Assembly (NCBI RefSeq): GCF_002902565.1
Contig: NZ_PPRC01000016.1
Location: 1 to 64,000 of the forward strand
Reading direction: 5' to 3'
From: Staphylococcus petrasii
Lineage (GTDB): Bacteria > Bacillota > Bacilli > Staphylococcales > Staphylococcaceae
Length of the DNA stretch: 64,000 bases
In this document: positions 43,801 to 52,656 of the stretch, in pieces
How positions within the stretch are numbered: position 1 is the stretch's first letter
Layout of the letters: every line of letters begins with the position of its first letter
Program-made: the position numbers and the translations under genes
Notes under the pieces: generated by a model
Told to the model about the DNA's origin: nothing
Database searches by the model: none
What the model saw: only the letters and a program-made list of their open reading frames with translations

Positions 43801-44436
43801 TCTATCGATGAATTAGGTCCTGTTAACATTAATGCGATAGAACAATATGAAGAAATTAATGAACGCTATACGTTCTTAAACGATCAACGTAATGATTTGA
43901 GAGAAGCAAAACAAACGCTTGAACAAATTATTGAAGAAATGGACCAAGAAGTAAAAGGTCGTTTTAAAGAAACATTCGTACAAGTTCAATCGCACTTTAC
44001 GACAGTGTTTCAGTCGTTATTTGGTGGCGGACATGCTAAATTAGAGTTGACAGATGATGATTATTTATCAGCTGGGGTAGATATTATTGTTCAGCCTCCA
44101 GGTAAAAAACTACAACATCTCTCATTATTAAGTGGTGGTGAACGTGCCCTAAGTGCTATTGCGTTATTATTCGCCATATTAAAAGTTCGTTCTGCGCCAT
44201 TTGTTATACTAGATGAAGTAGAGGCTGCACTTGATGAAGCAAACGTCATTCGTTATGCTCAATTTTTAAAAGAATTATCAGTACAAACTCAATTTATTGT
44301 TATTACACATCGTAAAGGCACAATGGAATATTCGGATCGTTTATACGGTGTCACAATGCAAGAATCAGGGGTTTCAAAATTAGTAAGCGTCAATTTAAAT
44401 ACTATAGATGAGGTCATGAAGGAGGAGCAAGGATGA
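40867..44436 (+). CDS. smc: Chromosome segregation protein SMC
   Basis: ATPase that organises and separates chromosomes with ScpAB. Start is the ATG giving MVYLKSIDAIGF, after AAGGAGA; the frame is open further up but lacks a site. The 1189 residues show Walker A GPNGSGKSN near residue 32, long coiled coils (about 170-490 and 680-1010), a hinge between them with GGSMTGGGAR, and the C-terminal LSGGERALSAIALLFAI signature and VILDEVEAALDEAN Walker B. Overlaps ftsY by 4 bases (ATGA). Confidence 0.97.
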   Translation: MVYLKSIDAIGFKSFADHTNVQFDKGVTAIVGPNGSGKSNITDAIKWVLGEQSAKSLRGSKMEDIIFSGAEHRNAQNYAEVQLNLDNSTRQLQIDADNIVVTRRLYRSGESEYYLNNDRARLRDITELFLDSGLGKEAFSIISQGRVDEILNAKPIDRRQILEESAGVLKYKKRKAESLQKLGQTEDNLSRVEDILYDLEGRVEPLKAEASIAKEYLQLSKEMKQSDVIVTVHDIDQYSEDNRQLDNRLNELKSQQADKEAKQAQITQYLQKQKAKRQQIDTDVERLNYDLIKATEEYEKFTGQLNVLEERKRNQSETNARFEEEIENLNEELSNAEKEKEEITQQLVSLKDKQKGLNAEIHDLESKLYVSDEQHEEKLEAIKNDYYELMSEQSDVNNDIRFLEHTLKENEAKKSRLDTRLVEAFNQLKEIQKEISITEERHQTISNQFKDVEKQIQQQEKALSDAKQLQTEYEDKLYQAYRYTDKMRARIESLETQEEEYSYFFNGVKHVLKAKGNTLQGIHGAVAEVIQVPSELTQAIETALGASLQHVIVETEKEGRQAIQFLKQKGLGRATFLPLNVIKPRMLSADIKRTAQNSNGFINVASEAVSVSKQYQAIVDNLLGTTIVVDNLKNANELAKAIQYKTRIVTLEGDIVNPGGSMTGGGARKTKSILSQKDELTTMRAQLKNYEEQTQDFEHQLQTHKQKVESLSDKYIELNQHYNDLKEQSHNEALALDRLKTQEAHIKDEHEEFEFEKNDGYQSETSRLTLTEKQNRLVEIQTQLTQLEKDIERYTQLSKEDKESTSKMQQHLNQKRSDLAVIKERINAQKSSLDRAEKQISNIQQQLTNVNEKIELFNSDEMMGQQAFDKLQNNIQEKQALRESVTQQLEELKQQRLSVNEDVEIHEYQLQECHQDLLSIESFYQDIKAQQSKLDVLINHAIDHLNEKYQLTVERAREEYQDDTPIETLRKKVKLTKMSIDELGPVNINAIEQYEEINERYTFLNDQRNDLREAKQTLEQIIEEMDQEVKGRFKETFVQVQSHFTTVFQSLFGGGHAKLELTDDDYLSAGVDIIVQPPGKKLQHLSLLSGGERALSAIALLFAILKVRSAPFVILDEVEAALDEANVIRYAQFLKELSVQTQFIVITHRKGTMEYSDRLYGVTMQESGVSKLVSVNLNTIDEVMKEEQG

Positions 44437-45656
44437 GTTTTTTTAAACGATTAAAAGATAAGTTTTCATCTAAATCTACTGAGGATATTGAACAAGAATT
44501 ATCTGAAAGCGAAGAGGTAGAGGGTGAGTCATCATCACAACAAGATGACATGGCAGAGCCTGCCCCTAAGAAGAAACCTCGTAAGTTAAGTGAAGCAGAC
44601 TTTGATGAAGATGGCTTAATTTCAATTGAAGACTTTGAAGAAATTGAAGCACAAAAAATGGGTGCGAAATTCAAAGCTGGTCTTGAAAAATCACGTCAAA
44701 ACTTCCAAGAACAACTTAATAATTTAATCGCACGTTATAGAACAGTAGACGAAGATTTCTTCGAAGCATTAGAAGAAATGTTGATTACTGCAGACGTTGG
44801 ATTTAACACTGTAATGCAATTAACTGACGAATTACGTACAGAAGCTCAACGTCGTAACATTAAAGAAACTGAAGATTTACGTGAAGTTATCGTTGAGAAA
44901 ATTGTAGAAATTTATCACCAAGAAGACGATAATTCTGAAGCTATGAACCTTGAAGATGGACGCCTTAATGTCATTTTAATGGTAGGTGTGAACGGTGTAG
45001 GTAAAACAACTACAATCGGTAAATTAGCACACAGATATAAAATGGAAGGTAAAAAAGTTATGCTTGCTGCAGGCGATACATTCAGAGCCGGAGCTATTGA
45101 ACAATTACAAGTTTGGGGCGACCGTGTCGGTGTAGAAGTTGTTAAGCAAAGTGAAGGTTCAGACCCAGCAGCGGTTGTATATGACGCAATTAATGCTGCG
45201 AAAAATAAAGGTGTCGATATTTTAATTTGTGATACAGCTGGACGTTTACAAAACAAATCTAATTTAATGCAAGAATTAGATAAAATGAAACGTGTCATTA
45301 GCCGTGCTGTACCAGACGCTCCACATGAAGCGTTATTATGTTTAGACGCTACAACTGGTCAAAACGCATTATCACAAGCGCGTTCATTCAAAGAAGTAAC
45401 GAACGTCTCTGGTATCGTATTAACTAAATTAGATGGTACTGCTAAAGGTGGTATCGTGCTTGCTATCAGAAATGAACTTCATATTCCAGTTAAATACGTA
45501 GGTCTTGGTGAGAAATTAGACGACTTACAACCATTTAACCCAGAAAGTTACGTATATGGCTTATTTGCAGATATGATTGAACAAAATGAAGACATTCCTG
45601 ATGAAGTTGCTGAATTAGATTTTGATAATGAGGAACATTCGAATGGGGAAAAATGA
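44433..45656 (+). CDS. ftsY: Signal recognition particle receptor FtsY
   Basis: Docks SRP-ribosome complexes at the membrane. The 407-residue protein has an acidic A domain (about 1-75, Glu/Asp/Ser-rich), the N domain, and the G domain with [16 protein letters not shown] and LTKLDG. Family length is normal. Overlaps smc by 4 bases; GAAGGAGGAGC is the site. ylxM overlaps its end by 14 bases. SRP components ftsY, ylxM and ffh are together. Confidence 0.97.
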   Translation: MSFFKRLKDKFSSKSTEDIEQELSESEEVEGESSSQQDDMAEPAPKKKPRKLSEADFDEDGLISIEDFEEIEAQKMGAKFKAGLEKSRQNFQEQLNNLIARYRTVDEDFFEALEEMLITADVGFNTVMQLTDELRTEAQRRNIKETEDLREVIVEKIVEIYHQEDDNSEAMNLEDGRLNVILMVGVNGVGKTTTIGKLAHRYKMEGKKVMLAAGDTFRAGAIEQLQVWGDRVGVEVVKQSEGSDPAAVVYDAINAAKNKGVDILICDTAGRLQNKSNLMQELDKMKRVISRAVPDAPHEALLCLDATTGQNALSQARSFKEVTNVSGIVLTKLDGTAKGGIVLAIRNELHIPVKYVGLGEKLDDLQPFNPESYVYGLFADMIEQNEDIPDEVAELDFDNEEHSNGEK

Positions 45657-45975
45657 TTTAGTTAAAACCTTACGAATGAATTATTTGTTTGATTTCTATC
45701 AATCATTACTTACTGAAAAACAAAGAAATTATCTTGAATTATTTTACCTAAAGGACTATTCTTTAAGTGAAATTGCAGAGACATTTAATGTGAGTAGACA
45801 GGCAGTTTATGATAATATAAGAAGAACTGGCGATTTAGTAGAAGATTATGAAGCTAAACTCAACTTATATGAAAAATTCGAACAACGCCGTACTATCTAT
45901 GAAGAAATGAAACAAACGTTAAATGATCCAGATAAATTAAAACATTATATTACTCAATTAGAAGAATTGGAATAA
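45643..45975 (+). CDS. ylxM: SRP-associated DNA-binding protein YlxM
   Basis: Small sigma-70 region-4-like protein of 110 residues; the helix-turn-helix reads [20 protein letters not shown]. Streptococcal YlxM associates with SRP and lowers FtsY GTPase; role in staphylococci is inferred. I start at the ATG giving [12 protein letters not shown], overlapping the ftsY end, since that matches relatives; longer upstream starts are in the ftsY reading. The gene precedes ffh by 25 bases. Confidence 0.93.
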   Translation: MGKNDLVKTLRMNYLFDFYQSLLTEKQRNYLELFYLKDYSLSEIAETFNVSRQAVYDNIRRTGDLVEDYEAKLNLYEKFEQRRTIYEEMKQTLNDPDKLKHYITQLEELE

Positions 45976-46000
45976 TTTTCAAAAAAGGAGGGCAATTAAC

Positions 46001-47371
46001 ATGGCATTTGAAGGATTATCCGATCGCTTGCAAGCCACGATGCAAAAAATCCGTGGTAAAGGTAAAGTCACAGAAGCGGATATTAAAACAATGATGCGTG
46101 AAGTACGTCTCGCATTACTTGAAGCCGATGTTAACTTTAAAGTAGTTAAAGACTTCGTTAAGACTGTATCTGATCGTGCTTTAGGTTCAGACGTAATGCA
46201 ATCTTTAACACCAGGTCAACAAGTCATAAAAATTGTACAAGATGAATTAACACAACTAATGGGTGGAGAAAATACATCTATTACTATGGCTAATAAGCCA
46301 CCAACAGTTGTAATGATGGTAGGTTTACAAGGTGCCGGTAAAACGACAACTGCTGGTAAATTAGCATTATTAATGCGTAAAAAATATAACAAAAAGCCTA
46401 TGTTAGTAGCTGCCGATATTTATCGTCCAGCAGCGATTAACCAATTACAAACAGTAGGTAAACAACTTGATGTGCCTGTATATAGCGAAGGGGATCAAGT
46501 TAAGCCACAACAAATTGTTGAGAATGCCTTAAGTTATGCGAAAGAAGAACACCTTGATTTCGTCATCATCGATACAGCTGGTCGTTTACACATCGATGAA
46601 GCGTTAATGAACGAACTTCAAGAAGTTAAAGAAATTTCTAAACCAAATGAAATTATGTTAGTTGTCGATGCAATGACAGGTCAAGATGCCGTTAACGTTG
46701 CACAATCATTCGATGACCAATTAGATGTGACAGGTGTCACTTTAACTAAATTAGATGGTGACACTCGTGGTGGTGCTGCGCTATCAATTCGTTCTGTTAC
46801 TCAGAAACCAATTAAATTTGTCGGTATGAGTGAGAAGATGGATGGTTTAGAACTGTTCCATCCGGAACGTATGGCTTCTCGTATTCTTGGTATGGGGGAT
46901 GTTTTAAGTCTTATTGAAAAGGCTCAACAAGACGTCGACCAAGAAAAAGCAAAAGACTTAGAAAAGAAAATGCGTGAATCATCATTCACATTGGATGATT
47001 TCTTAGAACAACTAGATCAAGTTAAAAACCTAGGTCCACTTGATGACATTATGAAAATGATACCTGGTATGAATAAAATGAAAGGTATCGATAAATTAAA
47101 TATGAGCGATAAACAAATCGACCATATTAAAGCGATTATCCAATCAATGACACCAAGTGAAAGAGAAAACCCAGCAAGTTTAAATGTTTCACGTAAAAAA
47201 CGTATTGCTAAAGGTTCAGGTCGTTCTTTACAAGAAGTAAACCGACTAATGAAACAATTTAATGATATGAAGAAAATGATGAAACAATTCACTGGTGGCG
47301 GACGTAAAGGCAAAAAAGGTAAACGTAGCCAAATGGAAAATATGCTTAAAGGCATGAACTTACCATTTTAA
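46001..47371 (+). CDS. ffh: Signal recognition particle protein Ffh (SRP54)
   Basis: Binds signal sequences as they leave the ribosome and delivers the complex to FtsY. The 456-residue protein has N and G domains with GLQGAGKTTT, DTAGRLH and LTKLDGD, and a C-terminal methionine-rich M domain (about 300-456, with KKMMKQFTGG) that binds 4.5S RNA and signal peptides. AAAGGAGGGC lies 9 bases before the ATG. The 4.5S RNA gene is not in this window. Confidence 0.97.
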   Translation: MAFEGLSDRLQATMQKIRGKGKVTEADIKTMMREVRLALLEADVNFKVVKDFVKTVSDRALGSDVMQSLTPGQQVIKIVQDELTQLMGGENTSITMANKPPTVVMMVGLQGAGKTTTAGKLALLMRKKYNKKPMLVAADIYRPAAINQLQTVGKQLDVPVYSEGDQVKPQQIVENALSYAKEEHLDFVIIDTAGRLHIDEALMNELQEVKEISKPNEIMLVVDAMTGQDAVNVAQSFDDQLDVTGVTLTKLDGDTRGGAALSIRSVTQKPIKFVGMSEKMDGLELFHPERMASRILGMGDVLSLIEKAQQDVDQEKAKDLEKKMRESSFTLDDFLEQLDQVKNLGPLDDIMKMIPGMNKMKGIDKLNMSDKQIDHIKAIIQSMTPSERENPASLNVSRKKRIAKGSGRSLQEVNRLMKQFNDMKKMMKQFTGGGRKGKKGKRSQMENMLKGMNLPF

Positions 47372-47380
47372 TAGTAATGA

Positions 47381-47418
47381 AAATATCGAATTCCTTATGA
47401 GTAGGAATTCGATATTTT
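47381..47418 (+). terminator. Terminator-like hairpin after ffh
   Basis: AAATATCGAATTCCT and AGGAATTCGATATTT form a perfect 15-bp stem around 7 bases, but only TTT-G follows, so termination may be partial. Confidence 0.7.
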
Positions 47419-47430
47419 GTGTTGAAAGGC

Positions 47431-47760
47431 ATGGTTTATTTCATAAATCTAATAGTGGAACACCCTAGCTAAAGCTAGTACGTAATCAAATGTATATTTT
47501 TGAAAAAATTAAATAAAGGTTCGCCTGAGCTAAAGCTCATTCGCAGTGGTTGATTGGACTTGAAATAAAATATTTCAAGCGCCTAATCAACTGTACGGGG
47601 GTGACGGGGCCCCAACACAAAAACTTTCCTAAGAAAGTTTACCAACAAAGCAAGTTGGGGGACGAATTCAGAAGAATTCTATCTCACTCCCATAACCAAA
47701 TCTACGATTTATTTCATAAATCTAGATTTGGTAAAGAAAAAAGTCTTTACAAAGTTTGAT
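47431..47760. repeat. Hairpin-rich intergenic island with one STAR-type motif
   Basis: About 330 bases without a credible gene; an open frame of 69 codons here (47550-47759) is not supported. It holds: CTAGC-TAAA-GCTAG (47465-47478), GAGC-TAAA-GCTC (47527-47538), a long hairpin with GGTTGATT/AATCAAC and CTTGAAATA/TATTTCAAG (47549-47591), a STAR-type motif (47606-47619), AAACTTTC/GAAAGTTT (47621-47640), GAATTC-AGAA-GAATTC (47664-47679), and CCAAATCTA with GATTTAT/ATAAATC/TAGATTTGG (47696-47731). The 17-mer TTTATTTCATAAATCTA occurs at both ends (47435, 47708). Confidence 0.75.
47606..47619 (-). repeat. STAR-type repeat (one unit)
   Basis: Read on the minus strand TGTGTTGGGGCCCC fits the published STAR consensus TNTGTTGNGGCCCN. 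STAR elements are dispersed staphylococcal intergenic repeats. Only one copy of the consensus is here. Confidence 0.75.
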
Positions 47761-47824
47761 TGAACTGTTAATATTATTTCTTGTAGAAAATAAAAAGTAA
47801 AAGATTTAAAGGAGAGTTTTATAT

Positions 47825-48100
47825 ATGGCAGTTAAAATTCGTTTAACTCGTTTAGGTTCAAAAAGAAATCCATTCTATCGTATCGTTGTAGCTGACGCAC
47901 GTGCTCCACGTGACGGTCGTATTATCGAACAAATCGGTACTTACAACCCAGCTAGCGTTAACGCACCAGAAGTTAAAATCGACGAAGAATTAGCTTTAAA
48001 ATGGTTAAAAGACGGTGCTAAACCAACTGATACAGTTCACAATATCTTATCTAAACAAGGTATTTTAAAAACTTTTGACGAACAAAAGAAAGCTAAATAA
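47825..48100 (+). CDS. rpsP: 30S ribosomal protein S16
   Basis: Basic 91-residue ribosomal protein starting [20 protein letters not shown], the S16 signature, with [12 protein letters not shown] following. AAGGAGAG precedes the ATG. It stands between ffh and rimM, in the usual order ffh-rpsP-rimM-trmD-rplS. A terminator follows directly, so rimM may have separate expression. Confidence 0.98.
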   Translation: MAVKIRLTRLGSKRNPFYRIVVADARAPRDGRIIEQIGTYNPASVNAPEVKIDEELALKWLKDGAKPTDTVHNILSKQGILKTFDEQKKAK

Positions 48101-48130
48101 TTAGCGAAAGTTTTAACATTTTAAAACTTA

Positions 48131-48158
48131 CCAAAGGCGCCCTTCGTGGCGTCTTTTT
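48131..48158 (+). terminator. Terminator after rpsP
   Basis: AAAGGCGCC and GGCGTCTTT pair around a 6-base loop, then TTTTT. Confidence 0.85.
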
Positions 48159-48220
48159 ATTTAATAAAAAATCATGATACTATGTAAGAAATGAACTTAA
48201 TGTATTAGGAGGGGCGCAAT

Positions 48221-48724
48221 ATGGAAGTTGAAGTGGGACAGATTGTTAACACACACGGAATTAAAGGCGAAGTGAAAGTGAAATCCAATTCAGATTTTAC
48301 AGAAACACGTTTTCAGCCAGGAGAGACATTAATAGTTAAACACAATAATAATGAAATACCGTTAACCGTTACTTCTTACCGTGTACATAAAGGCTTTCAC
48401 ATGCTTAAATTTGAAGGTATAAATAACATTAATGATGTTGAACAGTATAAGGGAGACTATTTATATCAAGAACGTGATCATGAAGATATAGAATTACAAG
48501 AGAATGAGTTTTATTATTCAGACATCATTGGATGTACAGTGTTTGATGAAGAAGATACACCAATCGGTCGAGTAATTAACATTTTCGAAACAGGTGCGAA
48601 TGATGTATGGGTAGTGAAAGGTGACAAAGAATATCTTATCCCTTATATTGCCGATGTAGTTAAAGAAGTTGATGTTGAAAATAAATCAATTCGAATTACG
48701 CCAATGGAAGGATTGTTAGACTAA
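48221..48724 (+). CDS. rimM: Ribosome maturation factor RimM
   Basis: Binds S19 and helps assemble the 30S head. The 167-residue protein has the N-terminal RimM barrel ([18 protein letters not shown]) and a C-terminal PRC-barrel (about 95-165, with [18 protein letters not shown]). TTAGGAGGGG lies before the ATG. Its stop overlaps the trmD start by one base (TAATG). Confidence 0.96.
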   Translation: MEVEVGQIVNTHGIKGEVKVKSNSDFTETRFQPGETLIVKHNNNEIPLTVTSYRVHKGFHMLKFEGINNINDVEQYKGDYLYQERDHEDIELQENEFYYSDIIGCTVFDEEDTPIGRVINIFETGANDVWVVKGDKEYLIPYIADVVKEVDVENKSIRITPMEGLLD

Positions 48725-49461
48725 TGAAGATTGATTATTTAACATTATTTCCAGAAATGTTCGATGGTGTGCTTAATCATTCTATTTTAAAACGAGCGCA
48801 AGATAAAAATATTATTAATATGAATACTATTAATTTTAGAGATTATGCTGTCAATAAACATAACCAAGTAGATGATTATCCATTTGGTGGCGGTCAAGGC
48901 ATGGTGTTAAAGCCGGAACCTGTATTTAATGCTATGGAAGATATTCAACGTGATGAGCATACACGTGTGATATTAATGTGTCCTCAAGGGCGTCCATTTT
49001 CACAAGAAATAGCACAAGAACTTAGCGAAGCTAAACATATTGTCTTTATCTGTGGACATTATGAAGGCTATGACGAACGTATTCGTGAGCATCTGGTTAC
49101 AGACGAAATTTCAATGGGTGATTACGTCTTAACTGGAGGCGAGTTACCTGCGATGACGATGACGGATGCGATTGTGCGTCTAATTCCTGGTGTGCTAGGT
49201 AATGAGCAATCTCATCAAGATGATTCGTTCTCAGACGGTTTGTTGGAATTTCCGCAATATACGCGTCCAAGAGAATTTAAAAATATGACGGTGCCGGATG
49301 TATTATTGTCTGGTAATCATGCTAATATTGAAAAGTGGCGTCATGAACAAAAATTAATTCGTACTTATAACAAGCGTCCTGATTTATTAGAACAGTATCC
49401 ACTTACTGATGAGGATAAAGAAATTTTAGAAAGCTATAAAAAGCAATTGAAAAACGATTAG
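48724..49461 (+). CDS. trmD: tRNA (guanine-37-N1) methyltransferase
   Basis: Methylates G37 next to the anticodon, preventing frameshifts. The 245-residue SPOUT enzyme has the knot region with [10 protein letters not shown] and [14 protein letters not shown] (about residues 115-150), and the catalytic Asp downstream in [14 protein letters not shown]. Starts at the ATG overlapping rimM. rplS follows after a 104-base leader. Confidence 0.97.
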   Translation: MKIDYLTLFPEMFDGVLNHSILKRAQDKNIINMNTINFRDYAVNKHNQVDDYPFGGGQGMVLKPEPVFNAMEDIQRDEHTRVILMCPQGRPFSQEIAQELSEAKHIVFICGHYEGYDERIREHLVTDEISMGDYVLTGGELPAMTMTDAIVRLIPGVLGNEQSHQDDSFSDGLLEFPQYTRPREFKNMTVPDVLLSGNHANIEKWRHEQKLIRTYNKRPDLLEQYPLTDEDKEILESYKKQLKND

Positions 49462-49565
49462 TTGTATGCTAATATATATCAAGTGTGAAAAGACACTAAA
49501 AATCACTATGATCCGCTGCTATATGAATGTCGAGGCAAGAACATAGGTTGAAGGAGAGTATAAAA
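49462..49565 (+). promoter_or_regulatory. Candidate L19 leader before rplS
   Basis: The 104-base gap contains GATCCGCTGCTATATGAATG and CGAGGCAAGAACAT, and lies at the place where Firmicutes carry an L19 leader RNA used in ribosomal protein autoregulation. I judge it by position and look only; no structure search could be run. Confidence 0.4.
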
Positions 49566-49916
49566 ATGAGTAATCATAAGTTAATCGAAGCAGTAACTAA
49601 ATCACAATTACGCACAGACTTACCAGCTTTCCGTACTGGTGACACTTTACGTGTACACGTACGTATCGTGGAAGGTTCACGTGAACGTATCCAAGTATTC
49701 GAAGGTGTTGTAATCAAACGCCGTGGTGGAGGAATTTCAGAAACTTTCACAGTTCGTAAAATTTCTTCAGGTGTAGGTGTGGAACGTACATTCCCATTAC
49801 ACACTCCAAAAATCGAAAAAATCGAAGTTAAACGTCGCGGTAAAGTACGTCGTGCTAAATTATACTACTTACGTAGTTTACGTGGTAAAGCTGCTAGAAT
49901 CCAAGAAATTCGTTAA
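49566..49916 (+). CDS. rplS: 50S ribosomal protein L19
   Basis: Basic 116-residue ribosomal protein near the 30S-50S interface. I start at the ATG giving [12 protein letters not shown], 7 bases after GAAGGAGAG; a longer frame starting at 49527 is not supported. Signatures [19 protein letters not shown] and [10 protein letters not shown] are present. It ends the rpsP-rimM-trmD-rplS group. Confidence 0.98.
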   Translation: MSNHKLIEAVTKSQLRTDLPAFRTGDTLRVHVRIVEGSRERIQVFEGVVIKRRGGGISETFTVRKISSGVGVERTFPLHTPKIEKIEVKRRGKVRRAKLYYLRSLRGKAARIQEIR

Positions 49917-49971
49917 TCAGCATACTGAAGATATTACAAAGGTATGGGTTAGTCACAACGTATACCTCAAT

Positions 49972-50021
49972 AAAAAAGACTTCCAACTCATGGCTTTATG
50001 CCAGGTTGGAAGTCTTTTTTT
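49972..50021. terminator. Bidirectional terminator between rplS and the yfhO genes
   Basis: AAAAAAGACTTCCAAC and GTTGGAAGTCTTTTTTT form a perfect stem with inner CATGG/CCA pairs; genes converge here. Confidence 0.95.
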
Positions 50022-50024
50022 GTG

Positions 50025-52655
50025 TTAATGATGTTTTGAAGATTGTTGGCCTTTACGTTTTACCCATAGGCTAAATATTACGCTACCTATGATTCCAATT
50101 ACACTTAATACTATTAACGTAAATAAGTGAGGTGGTGTATACGTTAAACGAATGTGTGTATCATTTTTATTGACTGGAATTGCAGTCATGATGCCATTTG
50201 CTTTTTCAACGTTAACGTCTCTACCGTTAACCTTTGCTTTCATACCATCTGCATATACAGTTGGTAAAACAACATAACCTGAAGCACCTTTAGATTTTGT
50301 AATAGTATAACCATTTCTATTATCTTTTACTTTCACAGGCTCTAACTCTTTTGAAGCATGTTTTAAGGTATCGTAATTTTCACCATAAATACCTTTTACA
50401 GATAAGCGATAATTTCCTTTTGAAAGGTGAATATTTAACTTATCAGATGATTTCACTCTCATAGTAACTGGTGTAACAAAGCGACGATATTTATAGCTTA
50501 AAGCATTACGATTTTGAACATATTCATTCACACCTACATCATGTGCTTTATCAGGCGCCAATAATTCTACATCCATTTCTACATACATATCTTTATATTT
50601 ATCTGCAACAGATTGTGGTAATGATAAAGTTACGCCACCACCATCTTTCGTTACTTTAAGATGATTTTTATTTTGCCAAGTGGCATTATTTAATGATTCT
50701 TCCGCTTCATCAAGTAAGTTGTCATTACGTTTGAATGATGTGTTTGCTTTTTTAGCGTTACCATCTAGCACGACACCTTGTAACATGGCTTGTTCACGAT
50801 CTAAAGGCGATTTAAGGTCACTGGCATTGTAAATCTTATCAGTAACATGTGCAGCTGGATAATCTATCTTATTTTTAGAATGAAGTAATGTATCTTTGTC
50901 CTCAGTGATTGTCTCTGCCTTTTCAAAACCATAAGGCATGTTCAAATCATCAGGGTGACGGAAGCGGTCTTGAACGTCCCACATTGCTTCTAAATTCGCA
51001 CGGTTACCTAAATAACGATAGGTACTATTCTTATCCACCGGCATATTGATTTGCATTAATTTATCATAATAGTTTAGGATACTTCCATCGAAAATGCTGG
51101 AATATAGGGATATGCCATTATAATGATAAATAAACGGTGAATTTAAAGCGTACATCGACATGTAATCAATGCGATGGAACGGATCGTTACTCGCGTCATT
51201 AATATGGTTAATCTTGTTAGCAAGCGCATTGTTATGATAACTAGGATCATGAATTGTCTTCATTGTAGTGGCATACGGATCAATCGTACGCTCTCTTGAA
51301 TCATGCGTTAAAACAACTTGTTGTACGACGAAGATAAGAACGATTGCTACCAGTATGGTAGGGTGATGTAACCACTTTTTCTTCCAAATTAAGAAAGCAA
51401 GTATAATCATTAATGCTAAAGGTACGACCATCCAATGAACATAGCCCTCAGCAAAGATTAATTTAAGTATGCCGAAAATGAAGACCGGTACCGCAGCAAA
51501 TAAATAATGTTTCAACGATAATTCTGATAAATGTTGGATAAATAAAGCAATCAACACACTTGTCGAGAAGGATAAGAAATAAACCCAGCGACGTTGTGGT
51601 AATGAAAAACCGTTAAATGCACTATCAAAGTATTGTGAAAGGGAACCAATTAATAAAAACCAAGTAATAATCGCAAAAATACGATAATAGTCATGTTTGT
51701 ATAATTTAAACGATAATAATGCGACTAGTGCAATAATTGACACTGTGATATAAAAACCGTTTGAGAATATGTAATATTTATTTTGAGTTAAATCAGTAAA
51801 TAACGAAATGTTAAATTCATTATTTTGCTGTCTATCATTATTTAAAAATGATGAGACGCCAGTGTAGAAACCTAAAATACTAGAAAGTAACGCTAAAATT
51901 GCGCCACAAGCTAGTAGATAAAACTTTTGCCAACGCGAAACGATATCGTAGCGATATGTAAAAATTAGGCGTAATAAGAAATATATGCCTAATACGATGG
52001 CTTGATAATAGCTAAAGTAAAAATTAGAAAATAAAGTTAACGCCACTGAAAATATAAATAAGCCAATTTTTCGTTGTTGGAAGAAACGTTCCATTCCCCA
52101 TATTGATAATGGTAAGAAAATCAATAAATCGCCATAAAACGACCAAGTAAAGTTGTAGTATAGTATGAGCGTTGAAGCGCCATATGAGATAGTCGCTATT
52201 AATAATGGTACGGGTTTTAATTTTAACCATCTAAAACAATAGAATGCACAGATAAATGTAATAATTGTTCTGATGTATGCAACAATCAATTGGTTAAGTG
52301 GCCAAAAATCAATTTCATGGGGATTCCAATTAAATAAAGTCTCTCCAAGCCAAATAAAGATGAAATTAACCCACATAATAGGGGAAAGGGAGTAATAATA
52401 AGCAAGCCCTTTAACATAGTCGCCCCCTAAACCAAATGATTGGTCATAAAAACCTTTGAATTGAGTAAAATGCTCATATAAATAGAGCTGAAAAGGCATC
52501 ATTTGTCTGAAACCATCGCCAGAACCACTAAACACAAATCCCTCTCTAATATAATCGCGTATAAATGGATAATAAATTGCTAACGACACCAAATTAGCAA
52601 CGATAAAAATGAATCCAAATGTCCATAATGGTTTAGTCCAAACTTTCTTAATCAA
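50025..52655 (-). CDS. YfhO-family multi-spanning membrane protein, downstream copy
   Basis: An 876-residue protein with about 12-14 membrane helices in the first 450 residues, a large soluble part (about 460-840) and a final helix ending in a basic tail. Conserved starts such as FSGSGDGFRQMMPFQLYLYEH and YDTLKHA occur in the neighbour too. YfhO proteins of Bacillus and Listeria are needed for glycosylation of lipoteichoic or wall teichoic acids, so a glycosyl-lipid role is the likely one. The start is TTG, one base after the stop of the upstream copy, with GAGGAAATAAA as site. The pair is a single operon. Confidence 0.88.
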   Translation of the reverse strand: MIKKVWTKPLWTFGFIFIVANLVSLAIYYPFIRDYIREGFVFSGSGDGFRQMMPFQLYLYEHFTQFKGFYDQSFGLGGDYVKGLAYYYSLSPIMWVNFIFIWLGETLFNWNPHEIDFWPLNQLIVAYIRTIITFICAFYCFRWLKLKPVPLLIATISYGASTLILYYNFTWSFYGDLLIFLPLSIWGMERFFQQRKIGLFIFSVALTLFSNFYFSYYQAIVLGIYFLLRLIFTYRYDIVSRWQKFYLLACGAILALLSSILGFYTGVSSFLNNDRQQNNEFNISLFTDLTQNKYYIFSNGFYITVSIIALVALLSFKLYKHDYYRIFAIITWFLLIGSLSQYFDSAFNGFSLPQRRWVYFLSFSTSVLIALFIQHLSELSLKHYLFAAVPVFIFGILKLIFAEGYVHWMVVPLALMIILAFLIWKKKWLHHPTILVAIVLIFVVQQVVLTHDSRERTIDPYATTMKTIHDPSYHNNALANKINHINDASNDPFHRIDYMSMYALNSPFIYHYNGISLYSSIFDGSILNYYDKLMQINMPVDKNSTYRYLGNRANLEAMWDVQDRFRHPDDLNMPYGFEKAETITEDKDTLLHSKNKIDYPAAHVTDKIYNASDLKSPLDREQAMLQGVVLDGNAKKANTSFKRNDNLLDEAEESLNNATWQNKNHLKVTKDGGGVTLSLPQSVADKYKDMYVEMDVELLAPDKAHDVGVNEYVQNRNALSYKYRRFVTPVTMRVKSSDKLNIHLSKGNYRLSVKGIYGENYDTLKHASKELEPVKVKDNRNGYTITKSKGASGYVVLPTVYADGMKAKVNGRDVNVEKANGIMTAIPVNKNDTHIRLTYTPPHLFTLIVLSVIGIIGSVIFSLWVKRKGQQSSKHH

Positions 52656-52656
52656 T

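Noticed and set aside
47550-47759. 69-codon open frame in the ffh-rpsP gap
   Set aside because: It runs through a chain of hairpins and the STAR motif, has no ribosome binding site and no family resemblance.
49777-50028. 83-codon open frame across the end of rplS
   Set aside because: It is the other frame of rplS plus the terminator; the L19 frame is certain.
52024-52230. Short minus-strand frames inside the yfhO genes
   Set aside because: They are shadow frames in AT-rich membrane-protein coding DNA.
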